Assembly: GCA_019925095.2 (NCBI GenBank)
Contig: CM034411.1
Coordinates: forward strand, 2,639,001 to 2,703,000
DNA length: 64,000 bases
Source: Dendrolimus kikuchii
Taxonomy: Eukaryota; Arthropoda; Insecta; Lepidoptera; Lasiocampidae
Reading direction: 5' to 3'
Below the pieces are notes generated by a model. That model ran no database searches. It had not been told where the DNA came from and was given only the letters and a program-made list of their open reading frames with translations. Positions 34,195 through 46,017 of the stretch are shown here, piece by piece. Positions within the stretch are counted from its first letter, which is position 1; each line of letters begins with the position of its first letter. Position numbers and translations under genes: made by a program.

Positions 34195-34345
34195 TGCTGT
34201 GCAAAGAAGGGAGTGGCGTAATTCTACAACTATACATACGACTCATCAGGACGGCTGTATTGCGCTTCATGCAGAAGAACTTTTAAAACTAAATTTAGTT
34301 TCGCTAGCCACCTGCGCTCGCACAGCCGGACTGGACTTGAGGACT
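34195..34345 (+). mobile_element. LINE C-terminal zinc-finger remnant
   Basis: One frame reads YCASCRRTFKTKFSFASHLR and then SHSRTGLEDY, a single C2H2 finger (CxxC-x12-H-x3-H) of the kind that closes many LINE ORF2 proteins. It runs straight into a TA repeat. A C-run of about 13 lies upstream at 34152. Confidence 0.55.
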
Positions 34346-34365
34346 ATATATATATATATATATAT

Positions 34366-34570
34366 ACTAGCTGTCCCGGCAGACGTTGTTCTGCCCTGAA
34401 GAAATAAAATTTAAAACCCGATTCCAGCGCCACCTACCGGGTCCAAATGTAAGCTATCCTATCTTTCAAGTCGGATCAAACTGCACACGGTGTGCAAATT
34501 TGATTAAAATCGGTCAAGTAGTTTGGGAGTCCATCGCGGACAAACAACGTGACACGTAATTTATATATAT
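34366..34570 (-). mobile_element. Nonautonomous element, CAGCTAG-ended family
   Basis: Inverse copy: ACTAGCTGTCCCGGCAGACG through AACGTGACACGTAATTTATA; it begins inside a TA repeat. Confidence 0.75.
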
Positions 34571-35104
34571 GCAATTTTCGATAACCCTAAAATCTTGCTT
34601 AGGAACAACCAAACCCGGACTGACATGAATAAACATCACCACAAGAATCCATGCCACCAGTACGAAGGGTAAACGGTTAACAAATGCCATCAGCCGTCGC
34701 TGAGGATGTCGCGGTTTTTAGGGCGTAACAAATAATGGCGAAATTACAGTGTTTCGTCCAACTGAATGTCGGTTGTCGATGTTGTAGGTTTTAATATCCG
34801 TTAGTTTGTCACGAGTCTTTATTGCCTTAGGTGATTGTTATTTCGGAGACTTATGTCTGGTTATATAAATTTATAATATATTCTTATTTCTTACTGTTCT
34901 TATTATAAAACGGCAGACTATCATGCAGGTGGTATATTTTCCAGCTAAGCCTCTATACATGTAACCCTGCTGGGTTTAGACCTTCAGGTTTTTAGGAGGA
35001 CGGACTTGATTTAAATGGTGGCTTAATCCCTAAAAGTGATCTGTTCCAGATAAGAATAGGGGATAGACTTAATTTTTAACTTACTGTGTACTTATAAATA
35101 ATAT

Positions 35105-35638
35105 TGTTACGAGTTAGCGGAACTCGAATTAAAATGCAGTTAGAATTATTATAGAGTTTATTAGAACTATACAAACACGTATAACACAGGTACAAATATA
35201 ACCGAACACAACAAATCCAAACATAATGCAGAAGGTCGTAATTCAATGAAACGCGCAAAGTCCGTCACTATTAGATTCCCGAATGTACACACGTCACGCC
35301 CGTATCGTAGTTGTAGCCCAACTGCCTCCTCTCTCCATCAGGCCGTCGTTTTATACTTCACAAATACAAAATTTGCCCACTCGACAAGATCGACACAGTT
35401 TCCTAGAATTAGCTTGAAATCTTAATCCGCAACACCTGGCTAATGATGCTAATGAGCGAGTACAATAGAACAATAGGATGTTCTCCACAATAACTTAGAA
35501 ACCTATACCAATAAATAAGTGAACAAAAGTAGACGATCATAAAAGGATTATAACTAATTCAAATGCCGATATGTAATAAAATGTGCTTTTACAGATCTGT
35601 AAGTGGAATTTGTCTTTGTCGGGGTCTAAGTTGTAACA
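35105..35638 (-). mobile_element. Solo LTR of an LTR retrotransposon
   Basis: 534 bp bounded by TGTTAC...GTAACA, flanked on both sides by ATAT. No internal coding region is attached on either side. On the minus strand it contains GTTATATTTGTACCTGTGTT and AATAAACTCTATAA, a likely poly(A) signal. A related partial copy lies at 5810-6121. Confidence 0.75.
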
Positions 35639-35648
35639 ATATAATAAT

Positions 35649-35922
35649 AACAGCCTATAAGTGACCCACTGATGGGCTCGGGCCTCTCATTATAGGGAAC
35701 GGACACTGTACCCAAGGCTTGTCCAAGGTAGCTGAGCAGGTTTGAGACATGCCCATGTGCAGGTTGCATCACGATGTTTTCCCTTACCGTTGTTAACACA
35801 TTATAACAATATTGTACATTAGGTCAAAAAATTGTCTACGTGGTACATACGTTCCGACCAGGATCGAACCCGCGCCCTTTGATTTTGGAACGCGTGCGCT
35901 AGCCTTTACGCTACCATGACTT
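35649..35922 (-). mobile_element. tRNA-derived SINE, family A
   Basis: Inverse copy with B box GGTTCGATCC (35861-35870 complement), tail on the left next to the solo LTR edge at 35638. Confidence 0.83.
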
Positions 35923-36248
35923 GTGATATGTGTATAGTAGTTCTCACCCCTGTTGAGGAAGTGAGTTTGCCTCTCCCGGGGTATTCTCAAGCACTGATGC
36001 GCTAGGATCAGCGTGGGCGTAATTACGTTCTAAGTCTCACGCTCTTCCTGCCATAGCGCGGGGCACATGGGAGGAGGGTGGTTTTAGTGTAGTATTGAGT
36101 ACTCGAGTCTCCACACAAGCCGGCGATTTAACTCTGATGCCCCATTCGTGGGTGTCACCTCTCGTCGCTTTGGTCTAATGACTAATTCCTAGTAAAGGAC
36201 CCGGTAACGTGCGAAAGGCATTTCCCCGCCTCAAAAAAAATGTTTCTC

Positions 36249-36557
36249 TCCGTGCAGGAACGGAGAAAATACAATTTCCTGCGGCCGGGCAGCCTATCAT
36301 AAGAGGCGACAAAACAATCCACAGCCACGTGGTAGGGTATTTGCCCATCTGGATGGCTACCACCGCTGGTCTAAGTTATGCCGCAAATAACAACCTTAAG
36401 TTCTGTTCCGCATTAGTGGCCAGGTTCCAGTCTCCCTTTAGGGAGCAGCATCGCATTTGTAGCACCTTTTGTGTTGCAAGTGTCCATAGGCGATGGTAAC
36501 CACTTTCCATCAGGTGGGCCGTCTGCTTGTCTGCTGAACACATGCAATAAAAAAAAC
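36249..36557 (+). mobile_element. Rep-S, full length, 60 bp before an sv exon
   Basis: CTCCGTGCAGGAACGGAG to ACATGCAATAAAAAAAA. Same strand as the gene. Confidence 0.87.
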
Positions 36558-36617
36558 CTGTATAAGTTATAAATTTAGAGATTTCTAAAATAATTAATGG
36601 TATTGTTTTTGTTTTAG

Positions 36618-36752
36618 CAACAAACGACTCGACCGGTTCGAATGGAGGAGCGGGAGGGGAACCACCGTCAGCGGCGGCTAGTCCGGACGCTGCTGCGCTG
36701 GTTGTACTCCAGCCGCCTGCACCACCATATCCGCCTTACGCACATTATGACG
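36618..36752 (+). CDS. sv: Pax2/5/8 exon: Gly/Ala/Pro-rich linker
   Basis: Acceptor TTGTTTTAG and donor GTGAGT. Two bases complete Ala with the carried G; the frame reads ATNDSTGSNGGAGGEPPSAA, then ASPDAAALVVLQPPAP, then PYPPYAHYD, leaving one G. It is GC-rich against an AT-rich intron and open only in the frame demanded by the preceding exon, which supports it being coding although no motif is diagnostic. Its place fits the disordered stretch before the C-terminal transactivation and inhibitory region of Pax2/5/8. Retroelements hug it: a Rep-S copy ends about 60 bp upstream, and a Rep-T LINE tail starts about 18 bp after the exon, almost on the splice donor. Confidence 0.82.
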
Positions 36753-36769
36753 GTGAGTATATGACGTCC

Positions 36770-37012
36770 CAGCATGTAACAGATACACTCTACATTAGTA
36801 TAAGTTTAGTATTAAAATTAGAATAAATTAATATAATAAGTGATTCTTAAGGTACACCATAACATAAAAATCACTAAATTAATGTCACACACAGTAACAA
36901 AAATAAACAATAAGCGTGTATGGACTCTAAAATTCTTCATAGAAATTAAGTAGTAAAAAAGGGTACGGAACTCGAGTCCGTAGAGATGTTAATAATAATA
37001 ATAAAAAAAAAC
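36770..37012 (+). mobile_element. Rep-T LINE 3' end next to an sv splice donor
   Basis: Starts about 18 bp after the exon ending at 36752 and ends in TTAATAATAATAATAAAAAA. Same orientation as the gene. Confidence 0.85.
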
Positions 37013-38019
37013 ATATTATAACGTCATTATGAAAAGACTTTATAGCTGGAACGATTGGCTAACTGTCAACTAAAAAAAAAAAATGGTTACTGTCGCCTGT
37101 AACAGACGTAAGAAAGAAAGACATGTTTTATTCAGGACAAAAGAAATACAGAGTATTATAAAAGACGTAAAACAGTAGTAACAAGTAGTAACAAATAGTA
37201 ACAGAATAAGTTCTAAAATTGGACCCAGTCTCAGCATATGCTGACCAATTAAGACCAACGCTGTTCTTCCGTCTGGGATCAGCAGGTGAAGTCACGAGGG
37301 ACAATACATAATAATAGTGCAGTTAATTAATGATAAGACTGTAATGTATTTAAAGACAATGTAACATAAAAAAGTAATACATTTGAAAATACACATAATC
37401 ATTAATAATAAATAAAAAATAAAATAACTGATGTAATTGATCACATGCACAACAAAACAGAATAAGAACAATATATGAAATAAACAAATTGTAATCAAAT
37501 TAATGTAAATTAAAATTCATATAGCACTTGTGTCTTGTCTAAGATTAGCGTGTGCAATTTGGTGTACATTCAGAAATTTCTTAAGCTTGACTCTAAAGAG
37601 TGAAACTGAACGTAGGTTTCTTATCGATGCAACAATATTATTCCAACACTATGAAGCTGCATAGACCTGAGACGTAGACGTTACATTAGAAGCGTTATCA
37701 AAACACTGGCTGGCTTCGAATTTTCCGAACGTATTGTTTAAAAAACTTCATATCGTAGAACTGCAGGACAACCTCGATTTGAAAATTCATTCCAAAAGTT
37801 CTGAAGAAGAATATTCTTGAGAACCGCTGCGTACTCGTTATATTGAAGCCTCGAATAGGTAAGGTTGGAAACGCAGATGATTACCACCGGAGCAATTTAA
37901 AAAAAAGGACGAAGGTACTATTTGGACACTTCCTTGGATCACTCCTTAATAATATATAGACAATAGAAAATACAGATACACGTGAAATATTTCCGAATAT
38001 TTGTACTCTATAATATATT

Positions 38020-38335
38020 AATACTTGAAATTCCCGGGGTATTCCCGGGACACAAAGTATCGTAGCATTTAAAAAATGTAAGCTATCGTTTATAACATTG
38101 TCGGAATAAGCTAATTTTTATGCATTCGATCAACTTCGAACCACTCCCGGGGAATATTCTCGCAAGATTCCCAGGATAAAAAGTAACGCAGAGTTTAGTC
38201 TTTAGAGTTACCTGTCGATCAGTGAAAACCGCGTCAAAATCAGCCCAGCAGTTTTTATGTAAATTCCGAACAAACAGACAAGAAATCTAAAAAAAATTGC
38301 ATCATGTTCTCCATTGTTTATATAGTATTCCAGAT
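38020..38335 (-). mobile_element. Nonautonomous repeat, two-copy family
   Basis: GGGGTATTCCCGGGACACAA and CCTGTCGATCAGTGAAAACC through CAAACAGACAAGAAATCTAA; inverse of the 10650 copy and longer. Confidence 0.55.
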
Positions 38336-38589
38336 GTTTTTTTGTTAAATAGCTTCAATGTACAAACAGGACATGTTTAGAATGTTATAATATTATAGAT
38401 ATAGCACAGATCGCGTAGGTAGCGTCGAATTCCACATTGGACGACCTCCTAAATAAGTTTATTTGAGTTTTATCTCAAAGTTATTTTCTTATAATCCTAC
38501 TAAAGTGTGTATAAGGATACATTGGAATAATTATCGATGTAAAGTTATTCAGAAGCGTTATTTAGTGTGTGCATATATCAAAAGAGCAT

Positions 38590-39470
38590 TAATATCGAAC
38601 ACCATATGTAAGCGCAATGAAATCTTTGCAACCAAACCATAAGCAATTTAATCGCCACGCCTCACGATACATTACGCCCCCTTAGCATAACGAGCTTTAT
38701 ACGCGTAACCACTCAAATAAACCCCCCAAGTACCCCCCAAACGAGTGACAGTTTAATATTTATAACCAAAGAGCCTACAAACCCGTTTGAAATTGCGAGA
38801 GCCACTTCTGTCGCATCAGACTCGTGTCGCGGTTCGTTACTCTCTCCAGACAAAGCCTTCCCTCCCACCCCTCTCAAATTATTTGCATAGAGCTCCGAAT
38901 GAGCTATTAAAGATGTCTGCTCGCCCCCATCTCCCTGAGATAAGCAGATTGCGGTAGATTAAAGACCAGAAGCATTAAGTGATGTCGGCCTCAAAGGCGA
39001 ACCTTGCGCGATACCATTATGATATCTAGTCTCATATGCATAAGCTTTAAATTCCCGCGGTTAGCGTATAAAATTTACGATCTTATGACATCGGATATAA
39101 TAGGGGTCCGAGATGAAAATTAGATTTCCCCCAGAGTGGTTAGAAGTGCGATGCTCGACTTTGTCGAAAGCTTTTCATGAATCTTTTTTACTTATTTTTT
39201 GCGGGTGATTTTTGCTGTTTTTCTGTTCGGCCACTTTTGTTTCAGCTCTCTCTTTCATTGTTTTATTTGAGTGCGTGAGTCTTTATTGCGTCCGTAACTC
39301 GGAAACGGGAGTGCGGAATACAAATTTCTTTATTTCTCCCTCATTTACGCATTTCGCAGATGCTTTTGAGATTTATGTGTAAATGAGTTTATACATATTG
39401 TGTAGCATTAACGCGTTAATTGTAATGACAGTTAATTACGTTAATAAATATTTATTGATGTTTTTATTGA
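38590..39470. promoter_or_regulatory. Candidate intronic regulatory block of sv
   Basis: An 880-bp repeat-free, locally GC-richer stretch between the last two long coding exons, with no ORF. It holds a perfect octamer ATTTGCAT at 38881-38888, a second octamer-like palindrome ATATGCAT at 39034-39041 and a dense TTAATTGTAATGACAGTTAA cluster of homeodomain-type TAAT cores at about 39415-39435. In Drosophila the gene's eye enhancer (spa) is intronic, so an intronic enhancer here is plausible. The function is inferred only. Confidence 0.35.
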
Positions 39471-40295
39471 ATCAACTCAAATTTTAGTTTGATGTGAAGA
39501 TTAATAGAATTTCTATAATACGTTGTAGGTATAAAATGTACTCAGAATGTAAAATATTTAACTACTTGAGTGTTCAGATAGTTCCTCTAGTTTACATATA
39601 TATATTTGTTTGTCTCTTTTTTAACGCCTGGTTTAGATTATGCCCACTTTCACGCCAGCAAGCAGGAAAGTTGCGAAGGAAATGAACAGCGCGATTATGT
39701 AAACGCAACCCTCTTACCTTTCTCGCCACTGTAAGTAGCGCGGGCATGTAAGGCCATTGCTAAAAACTAATCATGAAAAAACTAGAATGTAACATTAATA
39801 TAGGTATATTCTTACTTTACAATATATCAGCACATATAAGCATATAAAATTAATGCGATCGGGGCCATATAGAAAAAAGAATGACGAGCAGGATTCTAAA
39901 TTCAATTGACACAGGTTTTATTATCTGTACAAAACTTTATAATGCATAAGTGACTTTGAGGGACTTTGTATAAGTGTAGATCATGGACCTTAGGTTTCAT
40001 ACTTCAATGGTGTAGATGTGTCGGCATAATTCTAACCTGTCAAGTGGTTCAGTAAACTTGAATAACATTGTCATTAGATAAGTAGGTATTTAATTTGCGA
40101 ATAAGTTTTATTGTAGTTTGGACCGATATCTATTAAATCGACAAATCATTAATTCACTGGAAAACTTCTGTATAACCGATGATAAGGACTTAACGCGATA
40201 TTCGAGGGATTCGAATTGAAATGAGAATCAGGCTTAAAGTATAAAATATGAACTATTTTATACCAGAATAAATATAAGAGAAATATAAAATAATA

Positions 40296-40492
40296 ATAAT
40301 CGGCAGACAAACACACACATTGTATATGCCCACGCTAAGCAAATTACCCTTGTGTTATGGGTAGTATACAACGGACCACTCTGGGGCCGATCCCAGAAAC
40401 CCAGACCATAGTAAATAAAAAAAAAGTTTGTTTTCGAAATTTACCATGCCGGGAATCGAACCCAGAACCTCTGCGTTTCAGCGAGTTTGGTC
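40296..40492 (-). mobile_element. tRNA-derived SINE, family B, just upstream of an sv exon
   Basis: CGGCAGACAAACACACACAT, CAACGGACCACTCTGGGGCC, inverse B box GGGAATCGAACCC. The right edge is about 75 bp from the exon at 40567. Confidence 0.8.
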
Positions 40493-40566
40493 GAGCGTTC
40501 TTATTGTTAATAATACTTATTAGTGGATACGACGAGATTCAAAAGTGTTAATTTTGAATGTTGCAG

Positions 40567-40675
40567 GTACAACAACACTAGCCAGCGAATATGCATACGC
40601 GGCGCCTTACTCCCAGTATTCACCATACGGTGGGCCGTACTCCCATTCTGCGGCTACGGGGCTACTCTCCAAGTG
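40567..40675 (+). CDS. sv: Pax2/5/8 last full coding exon: Tyr-rich C-terminus
   Basis: Acceptor GTTGCAG and a strong GTAAGT donor. With the carried G the frame reads GTTTLASEYAYAAPYSQYSP, then YGGPYSHSAATGLLSK, then TG as the first two bases of a split codon. A Tyr/Ser/Pro-rich ending with EYAY-YSQY-GLL is what I expect for the insect Pax2 transactivation end. The leftover TG meets A at the next acceptor (43525) and would spell TGA, so the stop would be built by splicing. If the intron is retained the frame reads TGG TAA, stopping one residue later. A weaker donor two bases earlier (AA|GTGGTA) would add about ten residues. A tRNA-derived SINE ends about 75 bp upstream of the exon. Confidence 0.85.
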
Positions 40676-41204
40676 GTAAGTATAGTCTGTATTGCCAGTT
40701 GTGTTTTACATTTTCTGTATGTATTTAATTGTCCCTATATGAAATCTGTCTAGACTAGATTTTACAAATAAAATATTTTATGTAAACTAGTCTTGCATTA
40801 GTTTAGTCTTCGTGGCTATAGTAATATCATTGAAAAATATTTTATTCAAAATGTGTAAGTAGATTTTGACGAAGATTTACTTGTACTACCACATCGGCTA
40901 TGTATCAAAACAAATTCAAATACGGACAGCTCCATCAATCCCCTAAATTAAAACGATGACAAATGAATCAATCTAAACTAAGAAATAACATAATACAACA
41001 GAACAACATTCTTTCGCACATTTGTCGGTGTCCCTATTTCTCCTTGGGGAGAGCTGACAAAGGGCATGTACCCAAGGGACGGGGAGTGCCTTACAGGGCA
41101 TTAAATTTAAGTGATTTTATTGGGAGACTTTTAAAGTTTTTTTGTAGCAAATCAATATATGTAACTAGTCCAGTGTTTTCTCTCTTCGATACAATAAATT
41201 GCTA

Positions 41205-43515
41205 GCAAAGAAACTATATCTCTTTTTCTAATCGGCGTTGAATAGAATTTCTTAGTCTCTTCACAAATCCTTTTCGCAGTAGAAAGAAGAAGTAATAAAG
41301 AATTTAATTGTTAGAACATCGACAGTACAAATAAAGAAGATAAGATCGTTCAAACATTGAATGCTATTGAGATACTAAGCTGAAAATAGCTCTTTGTAAC
41401 AAGTAGGTAAATGTTACGCGACGGTTATAACTGGAAGTAAGTAGATTCAATATTCATCTGAGCGTCGAAGTTGAGGATAAAAGGATTTCAGATTATTGAA
41501 AGCTTCCTAGAATGTGACGATTATTTGTATATGTTTCAATAGAGAAGCATTTGAACCGCGATGAAAGAGGTTAACGGTATAAAAGGAGAAGATACAAGTC
41601 ATATAAAAGATAACAGTATTAAAACGTCTGCTTGAAAATATTTAAGAAGAACTTAATTAAATAAATATGAAGGTGCACTTTAATATATTGCTGGGGTATA
41701 GCAGACAGGCAGGTGGTCCACGTAATGGAAAATGGTCTAACCATACTCGTAGTCTAGACCAGAGGTGCTCTAGAGTATTCCAACAATAAGTAATATATAT
41801 AGTACAGGGCATTTGACTGGCTGGTAGCTATCAAGTCAGTCAAATGCCCTGCCCTATATTATTGATCCTTGAATCTTTATCATATATTGTAGAAATATAA
41901 GAAGGGTTCTCAAAGGTTCCTTAGGCTGATTCTTAATACCTTACCAATTTTAAAAATGTTTTTGAAAGTTCTATCAAACGCTGCAAAATATCTTATTTAA
42001 TATAGATCCAGTTAATATAAATGATTCTAGGTTTAAGTACCTATATTAAATCGAAATTAACATTCTGAAGTTTTAATACCAGTATCAGGGCAAAAACAAC
42101 TTTATGCCGTTTATTGAATATATTCAAAGCAATAAAAGGAAATATGGGTACAGAACCTTAAAACAGCAGCGCGGTGTTTTCGTCTATACGGTAGCTTTGA
42201 AGTATCCCCCTCATGGGAGATAAAACTCGCATCGCAATAGAGCTCAACTCAAACAACCAATTTCGAAGTATTTTCTATAGCATTAGGTGAATTTTATCTC
42301 TAAAAGATATTTTCACACATAATGTTTTGAATACATACGAGTAAGTAGATATGAACAGAATACTTCTTAGGTTATTGCTGAAGCGTTTTAGGGATTCTCC
42401 TCATTTATTGTCTTAATGTATTAAGAAGAGTTGTATATAAACTAGAAAGTGGATTCGATCATCATCTCAGAAACTTACACGGTATATTGTTTTTACTTGC
42501 ATGACCATTTTGGTACATCACACACACGATTTTTGCAATCAATGTCACTATTTAATTATCTTAGTGAACCAAAGGAATATCTAAAGTTAGGAAAAAAAGT
42601 AGGAAATATTTTGATATAATATTTTTCATAAAAGTTTTGATAGACCTCATAGTTACACAATTAAAGTCATAAACTATATTTTTTATTTTTTATTTGATTT
42701 CACAAAAGACATAGAAATATTTAAAAAAATCCAATCAATTGAAAGGAGTACAGGTGTTAAAATGTCTCCCTGCGGAACACCTGAAATTCATCCAATCCAG
42801 TGGTAGCAAGTGATAAACGCAGCAGATTTATTCAGCGCACGCAATCATTTGTCTTCGAGCGGTCAGTGGAGCGAGCGAGCGCTATAAACGCTTTAAAAGT
42901 CAAGTTAAAATTTAATGTTTCTATTTGTTAAACGCTCTTGACATGGGTCATTCTCTGGGGTTTTTGGTAATTAAATACTAATCCAAGTATTAAATAGGTG
43001 TACTTTAATACTATTAACGCTAGAATATATAATACAATGAATCTGTTAAAGTCTCAAGTTATATTTATCTGTCTGTTCGTACGTCACGTAAACAGTTCTG
43101 AACATATTTCAGTGAATCTTAGAAGATCTTATAATACTCGAATCACGATATAGAATAATTTTAACCTTAACATAATGACGTTTGTGTTGTTAAATTCTGA
43201 ATCTAGGATGGAGTACGCTTCCTTAGAAAATACCTGTGAATACTTACTAACTGCTTACTAAATAAGCGTAAAGGAATTGAAGACACACAGATTGTAGGCA
43301 TTGGAAAATATAGACTGTCAATGAGTTTCACTCTGATCCACATAATAAAAGAGGAAGCAAAACTCTTTGTTATATACCGGTGTCGTATACTAGTACGTCT
43401 GGTAATCCGATGGTAGAAGGAATACGATATATAAATAATGTAAATATTTTAATTTAGTGTGATAGCCCCAAATTATTATTATATTCTTTTAAAAGGTATT
43501 TAAAATAAATGTATA
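41205..43515. other. Last sv intron, mostly unique
   Basis: Besides the scrap at 41697-41880 no repeat is recognised. A GAGCGAGCGAGCGC patch lies at 42869. No convincing additional exon in the needed phase was found. Confidence 0.45.
41697..41880. repeat. Degenerate Rep-S-derived sequence with a 15-bp hairpin
   Basis: CAGGGCATTTGACTG at 41805-41819 is perfectly inverted at 41837-41851 (17-nt loop). Inverted Rep-S scrap (GCAGACAGGCAGGTGGTCCA) precedes it. Confidence 0.7.
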
Positions 43516-43524
43516 TTTTTCCAG

Positions 43525-43608
43525 ATATCAACGGACGCCGTGCGAGCAATAGCTGTCGGCGAACAACGAAACAAACTAAGTGATAATGGACACTTTAATT
43601 ATTAAATG
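43525..43608 (+). other. sv: Start of the sv 3' terminal exon
   Basis: A good acceptor (TATATTTTTCCAG) opens an exon starting ATATCAACGG. Joined to the strong donor of the previous exon, its first base A completes TGA, so nearly all of this exon would be untranslated. Read on its own in phase 0 it stays open for 26 codons (ISTDAVRAIAVGEQRNKLSD, then NGHFNY, stop TAA at 43603-43605), but no donor seen upstream supplies that phase. With the alternative donor two bases earlier it would encode YQRTPCEQ and then TAG. The feature end marks the last stop in the open phase, not the transcript end. Confidence 0.55.
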
Positions 43609-45000
43609 AAACATAGCTATACGCGATTGTGACAATTTTAGTTTAAAAGACAAAATTCCTTAGTTCATTCCTTTAGAAAATCTCATTACTGTAGATAATT
43701 ATTACATACATTATTATTATGTGTACTTAATTGTACTTTTTTAATTTTTAATGAGGTCAGTATCGCTTTTATTTGCTTTCCTAAAAACTAAGCTTTGGCC
43801 ACATAGATGTGTGACGACGGAAGCTTAGCGAGTACCTATTGTAAAAAGGTCCGTTATATTTATCAGTTAAGCGAGTAAATTGAAACATCAACCTTTGTTG
43901 AACTATCGTGAGAAGTCTCCCTTTCTAACTGCCGTCAGCATTTTACATTATATATGGCCAAAGTACTATAATATGAATGTTGAAACGGTTTTTAATACTT
44001 TGCCAGTGCAATCAGGACATTTGTCTGATAGTAATTTATCATGAGCAAATTGTCGCCAGAGCAATTGAAGTCAACATTGAATCGCCAGATAATTGATATA
44101 GGTCTTAAATTAATTAGGTTTTTAAAAATGCTAATTTATTACTTTACTTCGGCATTGACCTTATTACTAAAGTACAGTTTTCTCAGCTTATAAGATATAT
44201 AGGTATCGCGACAATATCTTCTATTGATCAATGCAATAAAGATATCAAGCAGATGATTTCGGTTATAACATAGAGAAATGATACATCTAACTGATACAAG
44301 TTATTAAAAAATATGTGCGTTAACAGAAACTTGAAAAGTCGTTTCATTATTCTATTTTATATGGTTTGTGCAGTATTCATTATTTCCGGTATACATTATA
44401 ATAGATATGATAAACAAAACCTAACAACAAATTCAAAAATCGGTAAGTAATTTGTACATCAAATTTAAAATACTGCATAACACTTACATATGTTTTTTTT
44501 TTATTTCATAATGACTCAATAAAACAAATATAAAAAATTGTGCAATGGCAAAGTAAAAATAAACTTCAAATATAACTTGCAGCAATTCATGTATACTCAT
44601 TATTTTTAATTACATAAAATATTAAAAATAAATAATGATTGAGAGAGCCAAAGTGTTAATAAACTTCATTAAGACTAAGTATTGTAAATAATGTATTTTA
44701 ATTAAAGTGATGTGTAATTTGTTATATGTCATTATTAAATTTAATGAGCTCTCTTTTCCTTACCTCAAAATAGTTACAAGTTTTTTTTAATTTATATGTA
44801 ACGTTTAGTTTAAATATAACAACTTCCATTATAATTTTAATTTAAATAAAAGGTCGAATGTTGAAATGCTACGTAATGTTATGAAGCGATATCAGTATGG
44901 AATGACGCAATAAAAAAAATATAAATATTTTGAGGCAATATGGCCTGGCCACAAGCTTGGATTTAGAGCGATGGGCGATGCGATGAGCGGAACGATGATG
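43609..45000 (+). other. Probable sv 3' UTR and flank, repeat-poor
   Basis: AT-rich sequence downstream of the terminal acceptor with none of the repeat families seen elsewhere, as expected for a 3' UTR. AATAAA hexamers occur near 44236, 44518, 44848 and 44908; I cannot tell which is used. No open frame of note is present on either strand. Confidence 0.4.
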
Positions 45001-46017
45001 ATTTCCCCCGAGCACGAAGAATCACGGCATGCTTCATACATTTTATTTTTTTTGTTTTTCTCACCCATCACGTCGCAATTAGCTGTCACTGACAACAACA
45101 ACTTAAATGTAAAAAAGTCTTTATATAGTATTAACGTCACATTTTACTGTAAAACAAAGTTTCGACACAATGTTATTCCTATTGTGTGTATTCAGATAGA
45201 GCATGCAATCAAATTATTTAAAAAATAATTAAATCTTACGACATTAAAATATAAGCCATCTTTCTTTAAAATGACAGAGGTCAATTTATGATGATAAAGT
45301 TATATTGATCGCTTAACCATAGCATAAGTATTTTAGATTATGCGCATAAGCTGAATTTGATCACAAATATTTAAATAATAATCCCTTGATGATTTCTTAC
45401 TTTTGTATAAAAAATGTCCTACATTCTTGTTTATGGAAGTAAAGAATCACTGCCAAGTTTTATTAATATATTATGTTTCACAAGATCTACGGACAGATAA
45501 ACACTTCACATAGCTATTTTTCGTATCTGCTGTCATAAAAGGAGATTGTTCTTATATAAATTCAAACATTTTATATTCTCTATTACTTTATTAAAATTGA
45601 GGTTATATGACGCGAATTCGTTCCTCGAGACCTAAATTTTTTTCACCGCATGGCACCATTGTGGCCAATGTTTAATTTTGAGTTTTCCATCAATATTTAA
45701 CTAAATACTAACGGTCTTATTCATATTGAGTTAGAGTTTGTAGGTTTCTTTAAGAACCTTAAAGTTATATGAGTGGATATGATACCAAGTGTTTTGACAT
45801 TCGACTTTAAGTTATAAGCTGTCCAAAATGCACAATGTCGTAAATGTCTACGTTGCAGTTCGTTAATTTCGTGTATTATCTATTTAGTATTGTTGGATTT
45901 AACGAATATTATAAAATAAACTTTCTCAATGAACAATTTCGCGAATATATTGTAAAAACGGAAATGTTTTTCTAAAAACAAAATATGTCTTAAACTAAAA
46001 ATAAACCACTGGTGTTA

